This document shows, one piece after another, positions 45,188 through 53,624 of a DNA stretch of 64,000 nt. The notes under the pieces are model-generated. The model was not told the origin of the DNA. It ran no database searches and worked only from the letters and a program-made list of their open reading frames with translations. Positions within the stretch are counted from its first letter, which is position 1, and each line of letters opens with the position of its first letter. The DNA lies in contig NZ_JAANCM010000001.1 of the NCBI RefSeq assembly GCF_011603255.1, positions 248,001-312,000 of the forward strand, read 5' to 3'. This stretch comes from Ferranicluibacter rubi. GTDB taxonomy: Bacteria > Pseudomonadota > Alphaproteobacteria > Rhizobiales > Rhizobiaceae. The position numbers and the translations under genes are program-made.

Positions 45188-45228
45188 TTACGCTGCGGCT
45201 GCGTGGTTACGCCGCGACGGCGTAGTGA

Positions 45229-45876
45229 CTACGCCGCGACGGCAGTGACCTTGCCGAGCTGGATGACGGCCTGCGTGCGGCTATCGACGTTGAGCTTCAG
45301 GAGAATGGCCGAGACATGCGCCTTGATGGTCGCCTCGGACACGCTGAGCTCATAGGCGATCTGTTTGTTGAGCAGCCCTTCCGCCAGCATGGCCAGCACA
45401 CGGGACTGCTGCGGTGTCAGCGTGTTCAGCCGCTGGATCAGGTCGGCCACATCGGGCTCGTGGCTCATGCCGCGCCGGAAACCGTCCGGCGTGTAGAGAT
45501 TGCCGGCGATCACCGTATCGATCGCGCCGCGGATATCCTCGATACCCGCCGATTTCGACAGAAAGCCGCAAGCGCCGAGATCGATCGCCCGGGTGATGGT
45601 GGCGGGCTCGTCATGGGCGGAGACGATGAGGATCGGCAGCGAGGGAAATTCGGTGCGCAGGACCATTAGGCCGGAAAAGCCGCTGACGCCGGGCATGGTG
45701 AGGTCGAGCATCAGGAGATCGGCATCCGGGTGGCACTCGGCCGCCTCGCGCACGGCACCGAAGTCGCCGGCCTCGACGATATCGGGTGCGCCCGGCATGG
45801 CGGCAAGCGCCTGACGCATCGCCCCGCGAAAAAGCGGGTGGTCGTCTGCAACGATGATGGTCATTCCCACTGCCAT
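45229..45876 (-). CDS. LuxR/NarL-type response regulator (CrbR/ErdR-like)
   Basis: A 215-residue regulator with a receiver domain (DDHPLF acid pair; Asp58 in MLDLTMPG; Lys in LSKSAG) and a C-terminal LuxR helix-turn-helix (LTPQQSRVLAMLAEGLLNKQIAYELSVSEATIKAHVSAIL). It is the likely partner of the convergent symporter-kinase, as in CrbS-CrbR pairs. The ATG at 45876 has GGAGGGGG upstream; ATG at 45864 is less well placed. The two genes end 41 bp apart. Confidence 0.9.
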   Translation of the reverse strand: MAVGMTIIVADDHPLFRGAMRQALAAMPGAPDIVEAGDFGAVREAAECHPDADLLMLDLTMPGVSGFSGLMVLRTEFPSLPILIVSAHDEPATITRAIDLGACGFLSKSAGIEDIRGAIDTVIAGNLYTPDGFRRGMSHEPDVADLIQRLNTLTPQQSRVLAMLAEGLLNKQIAYELSVSEATIKAHVSAILLKLNVDSRTQAVIQLGKVTAVAA

Positions 45877-45961
45877 GATGCCCCCTCCTCGAGCGACCGG
45901 CCGTCAGGTCCTCCAACCCGCCAGCCGGCTTCATGTCCTATCGTTCCGGAGATTGTCCGGA

Positions 45962-46429
45962 TCACGTCTTGCGGAGATCACCCTCGGGCTCGGTCGCCGG
46001 CGGGGTTTTCTCCTCCCCCTGCCACTCGCGCCCGAAGTCTCTGGCGATCCCCATGAAGCTGCGCATCATTCTATCCATAATGCCCATGGTCTGGTCAATC
46101 TCTTCCTGCGTCGGCAGTCGCGGGGAAAAGCCGGCCGGCGCGTCTGTCACGACTTTTTCCAGCGCTTCCACGCGCTTTTCGAGAAGATCGAGTTCCAGAT
46201 CATAGGCCGTCCGCTCATCGGCGGCCATGCGGCAGACGAGATCGCCGGCCTTTTCCTGACAGAGCGTGACCTCGCCCGTCTGCGTGTCCAGGCGGGCGAT
46301 GCCGGTGTCGGTCTTCTGCATGCTGTAGCGGCCGGGCGCCGGCTCCTGCGCAAGGGCCGGTGCGATGCCCGCCAGCATCGCGAGGACGGCAAGGGACAAG
46401 CTCTGCGGTGGAAGGCGACGGTTCAGCAT
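45962..46429 (-). CDS. Hypothetical periplasmic protein
   Basis: A 155-residue protein with a Sec signal peptide (SLSLAVLAMLAGIAPALAQE). The mature part has RYSMQKTDTGIARLDTQTGEVTLCQEKAGDLVCRMAADE, resembling a small beta-strand module with two cysteines, then a predicted coiled coil (LELDLLEKRVEALEKVV) and a Met-rich helix. Function is unknown. The ATG at 46429 has GGGAG about twelve bases upstream. Its real-gene status is supported by the signal peptide and composition. Confidence 0.72.
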   Translation of the reverse strand: MLNRRLPPQSLSLAVLAMLAGIAPALAQEPAPGRYSMQKTDTGIARLDTQTGEVTLCQEKAGDLVCRMAADERTAYDLELDLLEKRVEALEKVVTDAPAGFSPRLPTQEEIDQTMGIMDRMMRSFMGIARDFGREWQGEEKTPPATEPEGDLRKT

Positions 46430-46637
46430 GGCGGCAAATCTCCCTTGAGCCGTTGTTGGTCGAGCGCATCTGTGACACGCATGTTACACGAGTGGTGGAC
46501 TTTTACGGCGCTTTGCGGCAAGTCCACGGCATCAGGGCCTGTCCGGTCTGTCCGGGCCGGCACCGTCGATCCAGCGTCGCGGACCATCGAGCCGCCGTGC
46601 GCCATGGCACGAACCAGAGAGACGAGGAGCGAGCATC

Positions 46638-46985
46638 ATGTCCGGCATCATCTACAAAATCGTGCCATCGTCCCTGTGGCGAAACGCGCAGGCAGCCGGA
46701 ACGTTCGAGGGCGCGCCGGTCGATCTTGCCGATGGCTTCATTCATTTCTCCACGGCCGAACAGGTGCAGGAAACCGCGCGGCGGCACTTTGCCGGGCAGG
46801 ACGATCTGCTGCTGGTCGGCATCGACGGCGAGGCGCTGGGCGAGGCGCTCGTCTATGAGACATCGCGCGGCGGGGCGCTGTTTCCCCATCTTTACGGCCC
46901 GCTTCCCCTGACGGCCGTGATCTCCGAGCAGCCCTTGCCGCTGTCGTCGGATGGCACCCACGTTTTTCCGGAGTTTCGCGCATGA
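46638..46985 (+). CDS. DUF952 family protein
   Basis: A 115-residue protein with the DUF952 pattern: IIYKIVPSSLWRNAQAAG, DGFIHFSTAEQVQETARRHF and LVYETSRGGALFPHLYGPLPLTAV. The fold is related to ADP-ribosyltransferase-like or Tpt1-like folds, but its reaction is not known. The ATG has GAGGAGCG upstream. It overlaps pyrD by four bases (ATGA), so the two are translationally coupled, an arrangement seen in related rhizobia. Confidence 0.88.
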   Translation: MSGIIYKIVPSSLWRNAQAAGTFEGAPVDLADGFIHFSTAEQVQETARRHFAGQDDLLLVGIDGEALGEALVYETSRGGALFPHLYGPLPLTAVISEQPLPLSSDGTHVFPEFRA

Positions 46986-48067
46986 GGCTCAATCTGGAAG
47001 CGCTGGCGCGACGCGCGCTGTTTCTCGCCGATCCGGAGACGGCCCATGGGCTCTCCATCAAGGCCCTGCGGTCCGGCCTGGTGCCGTCTCATGCGGCTCC
47101 GGCCGATCCGCGGCTGCGTCAGTCGGTGGCCGGCATCAGTTTTCCCAACCCGGTCGGCATGGCCGCCGGCTACGACAAGAATGCCGAGGTGCCGGAAGCG
47201 CTGCTGCGCCTCGGTTTCGGCTTCACGGAAATCGGCACCGTGACGCCGCGCCCGCAGGCAGGCAACGACCGGCCGCGCATCTTCCGACTGGTTCGCGACG
47301 AGGCCGTCATCAACCGGCTGGGCTTCAACAATGAGGGCCATGCCGCAGCGCTGGAGCGCCTGAAGGCTTGCCGGGCCGATCCGCTGATCGGCGTCAATAT
47401 CGGTGCCAACAAGGACAGCACCGATCGGGTGAACGACTATGTGCTCGGCATTCGCTGCTTTGCGCCCGTTGCCCGCTACTTCACCGCCAACATCTCCTCT
47501 CCCAACACGCCCGGCCTGCGCGACCTGCAGGCGCGGGGAAGCCTGTCGGCGCTGCTGACCGCCGTACTGGAGGCGCGGGACATCGAGGTGCGCAAGTTGA
47601 AACGCAAGTTGCCGGTGTTCCTGAAGATCGCACCGGACCTCAGCGACGAGGGCATGGACGATATCGCCGCGGAAGCGCTCGCCCATCCGCTCGACGGGTT
47701 GATCATCTCCAACACGACGCTCTCGCGCGCCGGGCTGAGCGAGGGGCCCCAAGCGGCGGAGGCCGGCGGCCTCTCCGGCAAGCCGCTCTTCGATCCCTCG
47801 ACCGTCGTGCTCGCGAAAATGCGCCAGCGCGTCGGGCCCAACCTGCCGATCATCGGCGTCGGCGGCATTCATTCGGCCGAGACAGCTGCCGAGAAGATCC
47901 GGGCCGGGGCCGATCTGGTCCAGCTCTATTCCGGCATGATCTATGAAGGACCTGCCCTGCCCGGCCGGATCGTACGCGGCCTGTCGCGCATCTGCGACCG
48001 CGAGGGCCTGGCCTCGATCCGCGACATCCGGGATTCGCGAACCGATTACTGGGCCGCGAAGGTCTGA
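46982..48067 (+). CDS. pyrD: Dihydroorotate dehydrogenase (quinone), class 2
   Basis: A 361-residue FMN enzyme of pyrimidine synthesis, oxidising dihydroorotate to orotate with membrane quinone. The N-terminal amphipathic extension and FPNPVGMAAGYDKNAEV mark class 2, and the catalytic Ser is in NISSPNTPGLRDLQ. FMN phosphate-binding GVGGIHSAETA follows near the C-terminus. The last 22 bp overlap the 3' end of the convergent MATE gene. Confidence 0.95.
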   Translation: MRLNLEALARRALFLADPETAHGLSIKALRSGLVPSHAAPADPRLRQSVAGISFPNPVGMAAGYDKNAEVPEALLRLGFGFTEIGTVTPRPQAGNDRPRIFRLVRDEAVINRLGFNNEGHAAALERLKACRADPLIGVNIGANKDSTDRVNDYVLGIRCFAPVARYFTANISSPNTPGLRDLQARGSLSALLTAVLEARDIEVRKLKRKLPVFLKIAPDLSDEGMDDIAAEALAHPLDGLIISNTTLSRAGLSEGPQAAEAGGLSGKPLFDPSTVVLAKMRQRVGPNLPIIGVGGIHSAETAAEKIRAGADLVQLYSGMIYEGPALPGRIVRGLSRICDREGLASIRDIRDSRTDYWAAKV

Positions 48068-49416
48068 GCCGACCGCCGGGGCACGCGCGACAGAAGCAGC
48101 AAGCCCCGGCAGAGCAGGAATAGGTTCAGCGCCGCCCAGAGGCCGTGATTGCCGAAAACCGGCACGAGGGCGCAGAGCGCCGCGATGTAGATCGCGAATG
48201 CCGCCAGCATCATGTTTCTCATGTCGCGCGACCAGGTCGCACCGATGAAGACGCCATCCATGAGGAAGGCAAGCGCACCGGTCATCGCGGTCAGCGCCGC
48301 CCAGGGCGTGTAGTCATAAGCGATGGCGCGCACATCCGGCGCCGTGGTCAGAAGATCGACGAGGTCGTTTCCGAACAGGAAGAAGCCGAGCGTGGTCAGC
48401 GCGGCGAGCCCGAAGCACCAGAGGGCCGTCATCTTCAGCGCACGCTCGAAGGCAGGGCGGTACCCTGCGCCAATGGCGCGGCCGATCAGCTGCTCGGCCG
48501 CATTGGCAAGGCCGTCGAGGTAATAGCCGGCCACGAGGAAGATCGTCATCAGCACGGCATTGGCCGCAAGCGTGACCGGGCCGAAAGCCGTGCCGACCCG
48601 CGTCATCACCAGAAAGACCGCGAGAAGCACGAAGGACCGGATCATGATGTCGCGGTTGAGCGCGAAGAGGCGCGTCAGACCGGCGCGCTCGGCGATCCCG
48701 CGCCATGCTGGCCGTGCCGTTGGGTCGAAGCGGGAGACGACGAGCGCGAAGCCGACGAGGGCACCCACCACCTCGCCGGTCAGCGTGGCGATGGCGACGC
48801 CCGCCACGCCCCAGCCGATATAGAGCCCGAGTGTGATCGACAGGACGATGTTGACGCCGTTGATCAGCGTCTGCAGCAGGAGGCCGAGCGTCGCCTGGCC
48901 CCGACCGAGCACGTAGCCGAGGATGGCGTAATTGGCGAGGGACGCGGGCGCGGCGAGGATGCGCCAGAGGAAATAGGTGCGCGTGACCTCGGCCACGGCA
49001 TCGCCTGGATCGAGCAGCTTCAGCCCCGCCCAGAGGAGGAGCGGCGACACAGCGATGGTCGCGACGCCGGCCGTCAGCGCGATGATCATCGAGCGCCAGA
49101 ACACCGTCTGCTCCTCGCGCTGGTCGCCGCGGCCATAGGCCTGCGCCACGAGCCCGGTCGTTGCCGAGCGGAGAAAATTGAACGTGACGAAGATGAGGTC
49201 GAAGACCACGGCCCCGACGGCAAGGCCCGCGAGTAGCGTGGCGTCGCCAAGCCGCCCGACCACCGCGGTATCGACAAGGCCGAGAAGCGGCGTCGTGAGG
49301 AAGCCGAGCGTCATGGGGACAGCGATGGAGAGAATAAGCCGGTTGGTGACGTGGAAGGCACCCGCCCCTTGCCGGTCGAGGCCGCTCACGTCACGATCGA
49401 TGCTACCTGCCTGCAT
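48046..49416 (-). CDS. MATE family multidrug efflux transporter
   Basis: A 456-residue inner-membrane exporter with about twelve helices in two related halves, most similar in style to the DinF branch (MTLGFLTTPLLGLVDTAVVGRLGD; QTLINGVNIVLSITLGLYIGWGVAGVAIATL). It would export cationic or toxic compounds in exchange for Na+ or H+. The start at 49416 (MQAGSID) has GGGAG upstream; ATG at 49437 is an alternative. The gene ends inside the last codons of pyrD. Confidence 0.92.
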   Translation of the reverse strand: MQAGSIDRDVSGLDRQGAGAFHVTNRLILSIAVPMTLGFLTTPLLGLVDTAVVGRLGDATLLAGLAVGAVVFDLIFVTFNFLRSATTGLVAQAYGRGDQREEQTVFWRSMIIALTAGVATIAVSPLLLWAGLKLLDPGDAVAEVTRTYFLWRILAAPASLANYAILGYVLGRGQATLGLLLQTLINGVNIVLSITLGLYIGWGVAGVAIATLTGEVVGALVGFALVVSRFDPTARPAWRGIAERAGLTRLFALNRDIMIRSFVLLAVFLVMTRVGTAFGPVTLAANAVLMTIFLVAGYYLDGLANAAEQLIGRAIGAGYRPAFERALKMTALWCFGLAALTTLGFFLFGNDLVDLLTTAPDVRAIAYDYTPWAALTAMTGALAFLMDGVFIGATWSRDMRNMMLAAFAIYIAALCALVPVFGNHGLWAALNLFLLCRGLLLLSRVPRRSAQTFAAQ

Positions 49417-49459
49417 ATGCTCGTCTCCCGACGTCATGCAGCGGCGTTTCCTCGGCCTC

Positions 49460-49966
49460 TCAGGTGCCCGAGGAGAGCACCATCGCCCAATAGGGCCGGT
49501 TGCCGGAGGCGGGGTTGCGCATGACGGCAACGCCGAGACCTGAATAGCCGGGTCCGAGCATGTTTTCGAGATGTTTCGGCGAGTTCAGCCAGGCAAGATA
49601 GGCCTTTTGCGCATCGGCCTGACCGACCGCGATGTTCTCGGCCGCCGGCAAGGCCACCGACTGGCTTTTCATACGACCGCCGAAGCTGTCAGTAATGCCG
49701 ATCAAATGCGCCATCTTGCCCGCCTTCGCCATACGGCCGGCCTGGGAAAGGGCGGCGCTGGCCGCGGCCGGATCACGCGACAGGGGGCTCAGGCCACGCT
49801 CCTTGCGCAGACCGTTGATCAGGCCGAGCGTCGCTTCGGTCTGGTCGCTGCCGTCTCCGGGCGGCGCCAGCACCGAGGTGGTGCTGCAGCCGGCAAGACC
49901 GGCCAGCGTGAGGATGGCCGCCGTCTTCAGGAGCGTGCGGCGGTTCTGCGCGGAGGAAACGGGCAT
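49460..49966 (-). CDS. CAP-domain (SCP/PR1-like) lipoprotein
   Basis: A 168-residue protein with an N-terminal lipoprotein signal (RRTLLKTAAILTLAGLAGC; lipobox LAGC). The CAP domain shows LGLINGLRKERGLSPLSRDP, AENIAVG and WLNSPKHLENMLGPGYSGLGVAV. Bacterial CAP proteins are extracytoplasmic; their activity is mostly unknown. It follows the DUF6460 gene with a TAACATG junction, so coupled translation is likely. An RR pair near the N-terminus may also permit Tat export. Confidence 0.87.
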   Translation of the reverse strand: MPVSSAQNRRTLLKTAAILTLAGLAGCSTTSVLAPPGDGSDQTEATLGLINGLRKERGLSPLSRDPAAASAALSQAGRMAKAGKMAHLIGITDSFGGRMKSQSVALPAAENIAVGQADAQKAYLAWLNSPKHLENMLGPGYSGLGVAVMRNPASGNRPYWAMVLSSGT

Positions 49967-49967
49967 G

Positions 49968-50234
49968 TTATCGGCGGAAACTCAGGAGCCTGAGGACGAT
50001 GAAGATCGGAACGACAACAGCGGCGCCGATCAGAAGGTACTCGCCGACATCGCCGAGCGCATCGAAACCGGTGTACCAGAGCTCGACGAAGAAATCGCGG
50101 ATGCTGCGGAAGATGCCATAGGGCGTCCAGCCGAAAACGGTCATGAGGAAGCCGACGATCAGCGACAGGACCAGAAGCTTTACGATCACCCGGCCGGGCG
50201 TATCGCCAAGAAACCTGTTCACACCATCCGCCAT
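49968..50234 (-). CDS. Small membrane protein, DUF6460-like
   Basis: An 88-residue protein with two membrane segments (VIVKLLVLSLIVGFLMTVFGW and YLLIGAAVVVPIFIVLRLL) joined by an aromatic loop. It matches the small alphaproteobacterial proteins I know as DUF6460; function unknown. The ATG at 50234 has GGGAGACGG upstream. Its stop sits three bases from the CAP lipoprotein ATG. Confidence 0.82.
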   Translation of the reverse strand: MADGVNRFLGDTPGRVIVKLLVLSLIVGFLMTVFGWTPYGIFRSIRDFFVELWYTGFDALGDVGEYLLIGAAVVVPIFIVLRLLSFRR

Positions 50235-50441
50235 GTCTATCCGTCTCCCTGGGCTGTCTCACGCGTATCTGCGCCGGGCTCAAACGTCCCTGCCCAGCAT
50301 GTAGCGGTCACGGACTTCTGTCGCAAGGATTGTGGGCGGAATCGCGGCGCATCCGAGCAACCCTGCGAATTCGCTTTTCACGCATCCAGCGACCGCCTAT
50401 GTCATCGCTCGCCATCCGGCATCCGGCGCAGGAGCTCCGTC

Positions 50442-51401
50442 ATGAACCCGCATCAACTGTCCTCCGGCGACCTCATCGCCGACCGGCGCGCCGAATATGC
50501 CCAGATGCTGGCGGCGAGCGGCGATCATGCGGAAGCGGCGGACCTGATGCGGCAGGCGCTGGAGTTGGTGCCCGACTGGGCGGCCGGCTGGTTTCGCCTT
50601 GCCGACCACGAGGAGAAGGCTGGAGAACGCGAAGCGGCCGTGGCCTCGCTTGCCCGAGTGCTCGAGCTCAATCCCGAGGACATTTTCGGCGCCCGCCTGA
50701 AGCGCGCCGTCCTCGGTGCCGGTGAGGTGCCCGGACAGGCGCCCACCGCCTATGTCGCGCGGCTGTTCGACGACTATGCGGACCGGTTCGATGCGGCTTT
50801 GGTGGAGCGGTTGGCATACACGGTGCCCGGGCGGCTGGCGGGGATGGTGGAGCGCTTTACGGGCGGCGCGACACTTGAGCACGCCATCGACCTCGGCTGC
50901 GGCACAGGCCTCTTCGGCGCGGAAATCCGGCATCGGGTGGGCACGCTGGAGGGCTATGATCTCTCGTCCAACATGCTGGCGAAAGCGGCCGAGAAGCATC
51001 TTTACGATCACCTCGGGGAAGCCGATCTTTCCAAGGCGCTTGTCGCCTCCGGTCTGATCGCTCCGGATCGCCCCGAATATCGCGCAGATCTTGCGGCAGC
51101 GGCCGACGTCCTGATGTATCTCGGTGATCTCGTGGCAGTCTTTGCCATCGTCCCGCATCTGTTGCAGGCGAAAGGGCTCTTCGCGTTCTCCGTCGAGGAC
51201 GCGGAGGACGGCGCGGGAAACAGCTCCGCCGAGGGTTTCATTCTGCGCCCGTCGCTGCGCTATGCGCATACGGAGACCTATGTCCGCAGTCTCTGCGAAA
51301 CGGCCGGGCTCGAGGTGCTTGAGGTGACGCGTGCGACCATTCGCAAAGATGGCGCGCATGACGTCGCCGGCATTCTGTTTCTTTCGCGCAAGAGCCTCTG
51401 A
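50442..51401 (+). CDS. TPR-containing SAM-dependent methyltransferase
   Basis: A 319-residue protein. Residues 1-80 hold two TPR-like helical pairs (AEYAQMLAASGDHAEAADLMRQALELVPDWAAGWF). A class I methyltransferase domain follows, with the SAM loop IDLGCGTGLFG near residue 150 and YDLSSNMLAKA after it. The target is unknown. The ATG at 50442 has GGAG seven bases upstream, so the much longer open frame from 49632 is rejected. Confidence 0.88.
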   Translation: MNPHQLSSGDLIADRRAEYAQMLAASGDHAEAADLMRQALELVPDWAAGWFRLADHEEKAGEREAAVASLARVLELNPEDIFGARLKRAVLGAGEVPGQAPTAYVARLFDDYADRFDAALVERLAYTVPGRLAGMVERFTGGATLEHAIDLGCGTGLFGAEIRHRVGTLEGYDLSSNMLAKAAEKHLYDHLGEADLSKALVASGLIAPDRPEYRADLAAAADVLMYLGDLVAVFAIVPHLLQAKGLFAFSVEDAEDGAGNSSAEGFILRPSLRYAHTETYVRSLCETAGLEVLEVTRATIRKDGAHDVAGILFLSRKSL

Positions 51402-51463
51402 ACGACGCTTTATTGCGAAGATGAAATAGGTCAGCATTCCTTACGTATTCGCCTTGCAAAGCA

Positions 51464-51496
51464 CCTGGAAACGCCGATGATATCGGTGTTTCCAGG
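51464..51496. terminator. Strong hairpin after the methyltransferase gene
   Basis: CCTGGAAAC (51464-51472) and GTTTCCAGG (51488-51496) pair perfectly, and CCGAT/ATCGG extends the stem inside, giving a near-continuous 15-bp hairpin. It is 63 bp past the stop of the methyltransferase gene. No T tract follows in either direction, so it may stop transcription poorly or act as a regulatory site before the YitT-like gene. Confidence 0.5.
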
Positions 51497-51600
51497 GCAT
51501 GCGGCCGCGTGCGCTGACGTCTTGAACAACCGCATCTTCTGACCCTCTCGGGCACCACGCCCGTCGATACCAACCTCAACGCTTTTTCGGAGCGAATGCC

Positions 51601-52233
51601 ATGTCCCTGATTTCGGCCCTCGGCTTCTGGAACACCAATGCGGCGCGCCATACGCCGATCGAGGATGTGCAGGGTGTCTTCACCGGCAGTGTCGTCTCGG
51701 CGCTCGGGCTCTATATTCTGGCCAGTGCAGGGCTTCTCACGGGCAGCACTGCAGGCGTCGCCTTCCTCTTGCATTATGCCTTGGACGTGAACTTCGGCCT
51801 TGCCTTCTTCCTGCTCAACCTGCCGTTCTTCTATCTCTCGCTCAAGCAGCTGGGATGGGCCTTCACCATCAAGACCTTTATCGCCATCGGCCTGACATCC
51901 GTCATCGCCGACATGCAGTCGCGCTTCTTTGTGATTTCGAGCATCCATCCAGCCTGGGCGGCCCTTCTGGGCGGCCTGCTGCTCGGCTATGGCCTGCTGG
52001 CGCTCTATCGCCACCGCGCCAGCCTCGGCGGCGTCGGTATTCTCGGGATCTATCTGCAGGAACGTTTCGGCATCCGCGCCGGTCTCGTGCAGCTTGTCAT
52101 CGATCTCTGCGTGCTCACCGCAGCCTTCTTCGTCACGCTTCCCTCGGTCGTCTTCTACTCGGTCCTCGGCGCCGTGGCGCTCAACCTCTTCGTGACGATC
52201 AACCATCGGTCCGATCGCTACATCGCCCTCTAG
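51601..52233 (+). CDS. YitT family membrane protein (copy 1)
   Basis: A 210-residue inner-membrane protein with about five or six helices, of the YitT/DUF161 family. Signature stretches are TGSTAGVAFLLHYAL, LPFFYLSLKQLGWAFTIKTF and LYRHRASLGGVGILGIYLQERFGIRAG. The role of the family is uncertain. The ATG has GGAGCGAA upstream. A paralog with matching motifs lies 750 bp downstream; the C-termini NHRSDRYIAL and NHRKDRYIAF are nearly identical. Confidence 0.88.
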   Translation: MSLISALGFWNTNAARHTPIEDVQGVFTGSVVSALGLYILASAGLLTGSTAGVAFLLHYALDVNFGLAFFLLNLPFFYLSLKQLGWAFTIKTFIAIGLTSVIADMQSRFFVISSIHPAWAALLGGLLLGYGLLALYRHRASLGGVGILGIYLQERFGIRAGLVQLVIDLCVLTAAFFVTLPSVVFYSVLGAVALNLFVTINHRSDRYIAL

Positions 52234-52265
52234 TCAGCCGACACCGAACCGTCATCCTGCGGGCG

Positions 52266-52565
52266 TCACTTCATCGTGTTGAAGCCTTCGATCCAGGCCT
52301 CGCGCTTTGCGCGGCTCGACGCTGCATAAGGGCAGGACCGGAGCGCCATACCTTCGAAGGCGGCATTCCGTCCCTCGCATCGCAGACGCGCCGCCTCTTC
52401 CGGCGTCAGCGCCGGCTCAGCCTCGCGGAGGTCGTCGGACGATGGCGGCATCTCCCGTTTCAACCTCGCTTCGATGCTGCGCAACGTGGCAAGGACCGGT
52501 GCTGTCGCATCGATGGTCCGTGCGGTGGTGTTCTCTCCTCTTTGTCCCGGCACGATGAAGGTCAT
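52266..52565 (-). CDS. rmf: Rmf-like ribosome modulation factor family protein
   Basis: A 99-residue protein whose C-terminal third matches ribosome modulation factor: GRNAAFEGMALRSCPY and REAWIEGF align with the G-x-x-A-x-x-x-G-x5-CPY and W-x-x-G pattern of E. coli Rmf. The N-terminal 65 residues are an extra helical, charged region. Rmf-type proteins bind ribosomes in stationary phase or stress. The ATG has AGGAG upstream. It lies 62 bp downstream of the 69-residue protein gene on the same strand, and probably shares its EcfG-type promoter. Confidence 0.72.
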   Translation of the reverse strand: MTFIVPGQRGENTTARTIDATAPVLATLRSIEARLKREMPPSSDDLREAEPALTPEEAARLRCEGRNAAFEGMALRSCPYAASSRAKREAWIEGFNTMK

Positions 52566-52627
52566 TTGCGGTCTCCTACTCCTGTTGATCCTCTTCTATC
52601 ATCGAAATATGAAATACATTTTTCGCT

Positions 52628-52837
52628 TCATGGGCCCGGCCGGACGCCTGTCTGGGGTGCCGCCTCGTCCATTGCCTTGCGGACAGTCTCGTGGATGTCG
52701 TGATCCTTGTCATCCTCGTGGTGCGCCGCATTGCCACCGTCCTTGCGTTCCAGCTCGCGGTCGATCGTTGCGCGGTCGCCTTCGGCGGGTTCCTGAAGGA
52801 TCTTGTTGTCGGTCGGTGCCGTATCTTTCTCGTCCAT
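52628..52837 (-). CDS. Small acidic hydrophilic protein, probably stress-related
   Basis: A 69-residue, very hydrophilic protein rich in Asp, Glu and His (MDEKDTAPTDNKILQE; HHEDDKDHDIHETVRKAMDE). There is no signal peptide or membrane segment. I do not recognise a family. The ATG at 52837 has AAGGA eight to nine bases upstream. A match to the EcfG-type stress promoter lies 50 bp upstream, and an Rmf-like gene follows, pointing to general stress response membership. Confidence 0.68.
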   Translation of the reverse strand: MDEKDTAPTDNKILQEPAEGDRATIDRELERKDGGNAAHHEDDKDHDIHETVRKAMDEAAPQTGVRPGP

Positions 52838-52886
52838 GATGTCGTCCTTTCGTTTTTGCGAAGACTGACTTCTATCAACGAGAGGA

Positions 52887-52911
52887 AACGAGCAGCCACA
52901 TCGATGGTTCC
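52887..52911 (-). promoter_or_regulatory. EcfG (RpoE2)-type general stress promoter
   Basis: On the minus strand GGAAC (52911-52907), 16 bases, then CGTT (52890-52887) match the alphaproteobacterial EcfG consensus GGAAC-N16/17-CGTT exactly. Transcription would start about 40 bp before the 69-residue protein gene and could continue into the Rmf-like gene. Confidence 0.75.
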
Positions 52912-52985
52912 TTGAATGGCTCCACACCTTTCCGTTTCCGCTGCAAAGCCGTATGCCTCTCCTTGATCAAACAAAGAGGCAGGAC

Positions 52986-53624
52986 ATGACGGCAGTCAGA
53001 GGAGCGTTCACGGCGCTGATCCATTCTCGGGCGGAGCGGCATTCGCTGCTGGAGGATGCGCAGGGCATCGTGGCCGGCAGCATGCTGGCCGTGCTCGGCG
53101 TTGCGCTGCTGCAGGGCGCCGGTCTGTTCACCGGCGGCACGGCCGGCGCGGCGTTTCTGCTGCACTATGCGACCGGACTATCCTTCGGCGCCTGCTTCTT
53201 CGCGATCAACCTGCCGTTTGCCTATCTCGCCTATCGCCGGCTGGGCATGGGTTTCACGTTGAAGACCTTTGCGGCGATCGCGCTGACGGCGCTCCTGTCC
53301 GAGATCGTGCCGGCGCAGCTCGGTCTTGCCAGCGTCGATCCGCTCGTGGGTGGCCTGTTCGGCGGGCTGGCGATCGGGGCGGGCATGCTGGCGCTGTTCC
53401 GGCACCGGGCCAGCCTTGGCGGCATCGGCATCCTCGCGGTCTACATTCAGGATCGCTTTGGTTTCCGGGCAGGACTCGTGCAGCTCGGCTTCGATGCCGT
53501 GATCCTCGCCTTCGCCGTTTTTCTGGCCAGCCCCTTCATCATCCTCTGCTCCGTCCTCGGCGCGCTGGTGCTCAACCTCACCATCGCCGTGAACCATCGC
53601 AAGGACCGCTACATCGCGTTCTGA
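52986..53624 (+). CDS. YitT family membrane protein (copy 2)
   Basis: A 212-residue paralog of the YitT-like protein at 51601. It keeps LEDAQGIVAGSMLAVLG, FTGGTAGAAFLLHYATG, LFRHRASLGGIGILAVYIQDRFGFRAGLVQLGFDAVIL-type motifs and the C-terminal NHRKDRYIAF. The ATG at 52986 (MTAVRG) has GAGGCAGG upstream; the frame could start at 52953 but without a ribosome site. Copy 1, the two small stress genes and copy 2 form one cluster. Confidence 0.87.
   Translation: MTAVRGAFTALIHSRAERHSLLEDAQGIVAGSMLAVLGVALLQGAGLFTGGTAGAAFLLHYATGLSFGACFFAINLPFAYLAYRRLGMGFTLKTFAAIALTALLSEIVPAQLGLASVDPLVGGLFGGLAIGAGMLALFRHRASLGGIGILAVYIQDRFGFRAGLVQLGFDAVILAFAVFLASPFIILCSVLGALVLNLTIAVNHRKDRYIAF

Noticed and set aside
49632-50441. 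N-terminal extension of the TPR-methyltransferase by 270 codons
   Set aside because: The extension runs antisense through the CAP-domain and DUF6460 genes, and a good ribosome site precedes the ATG at 50442.
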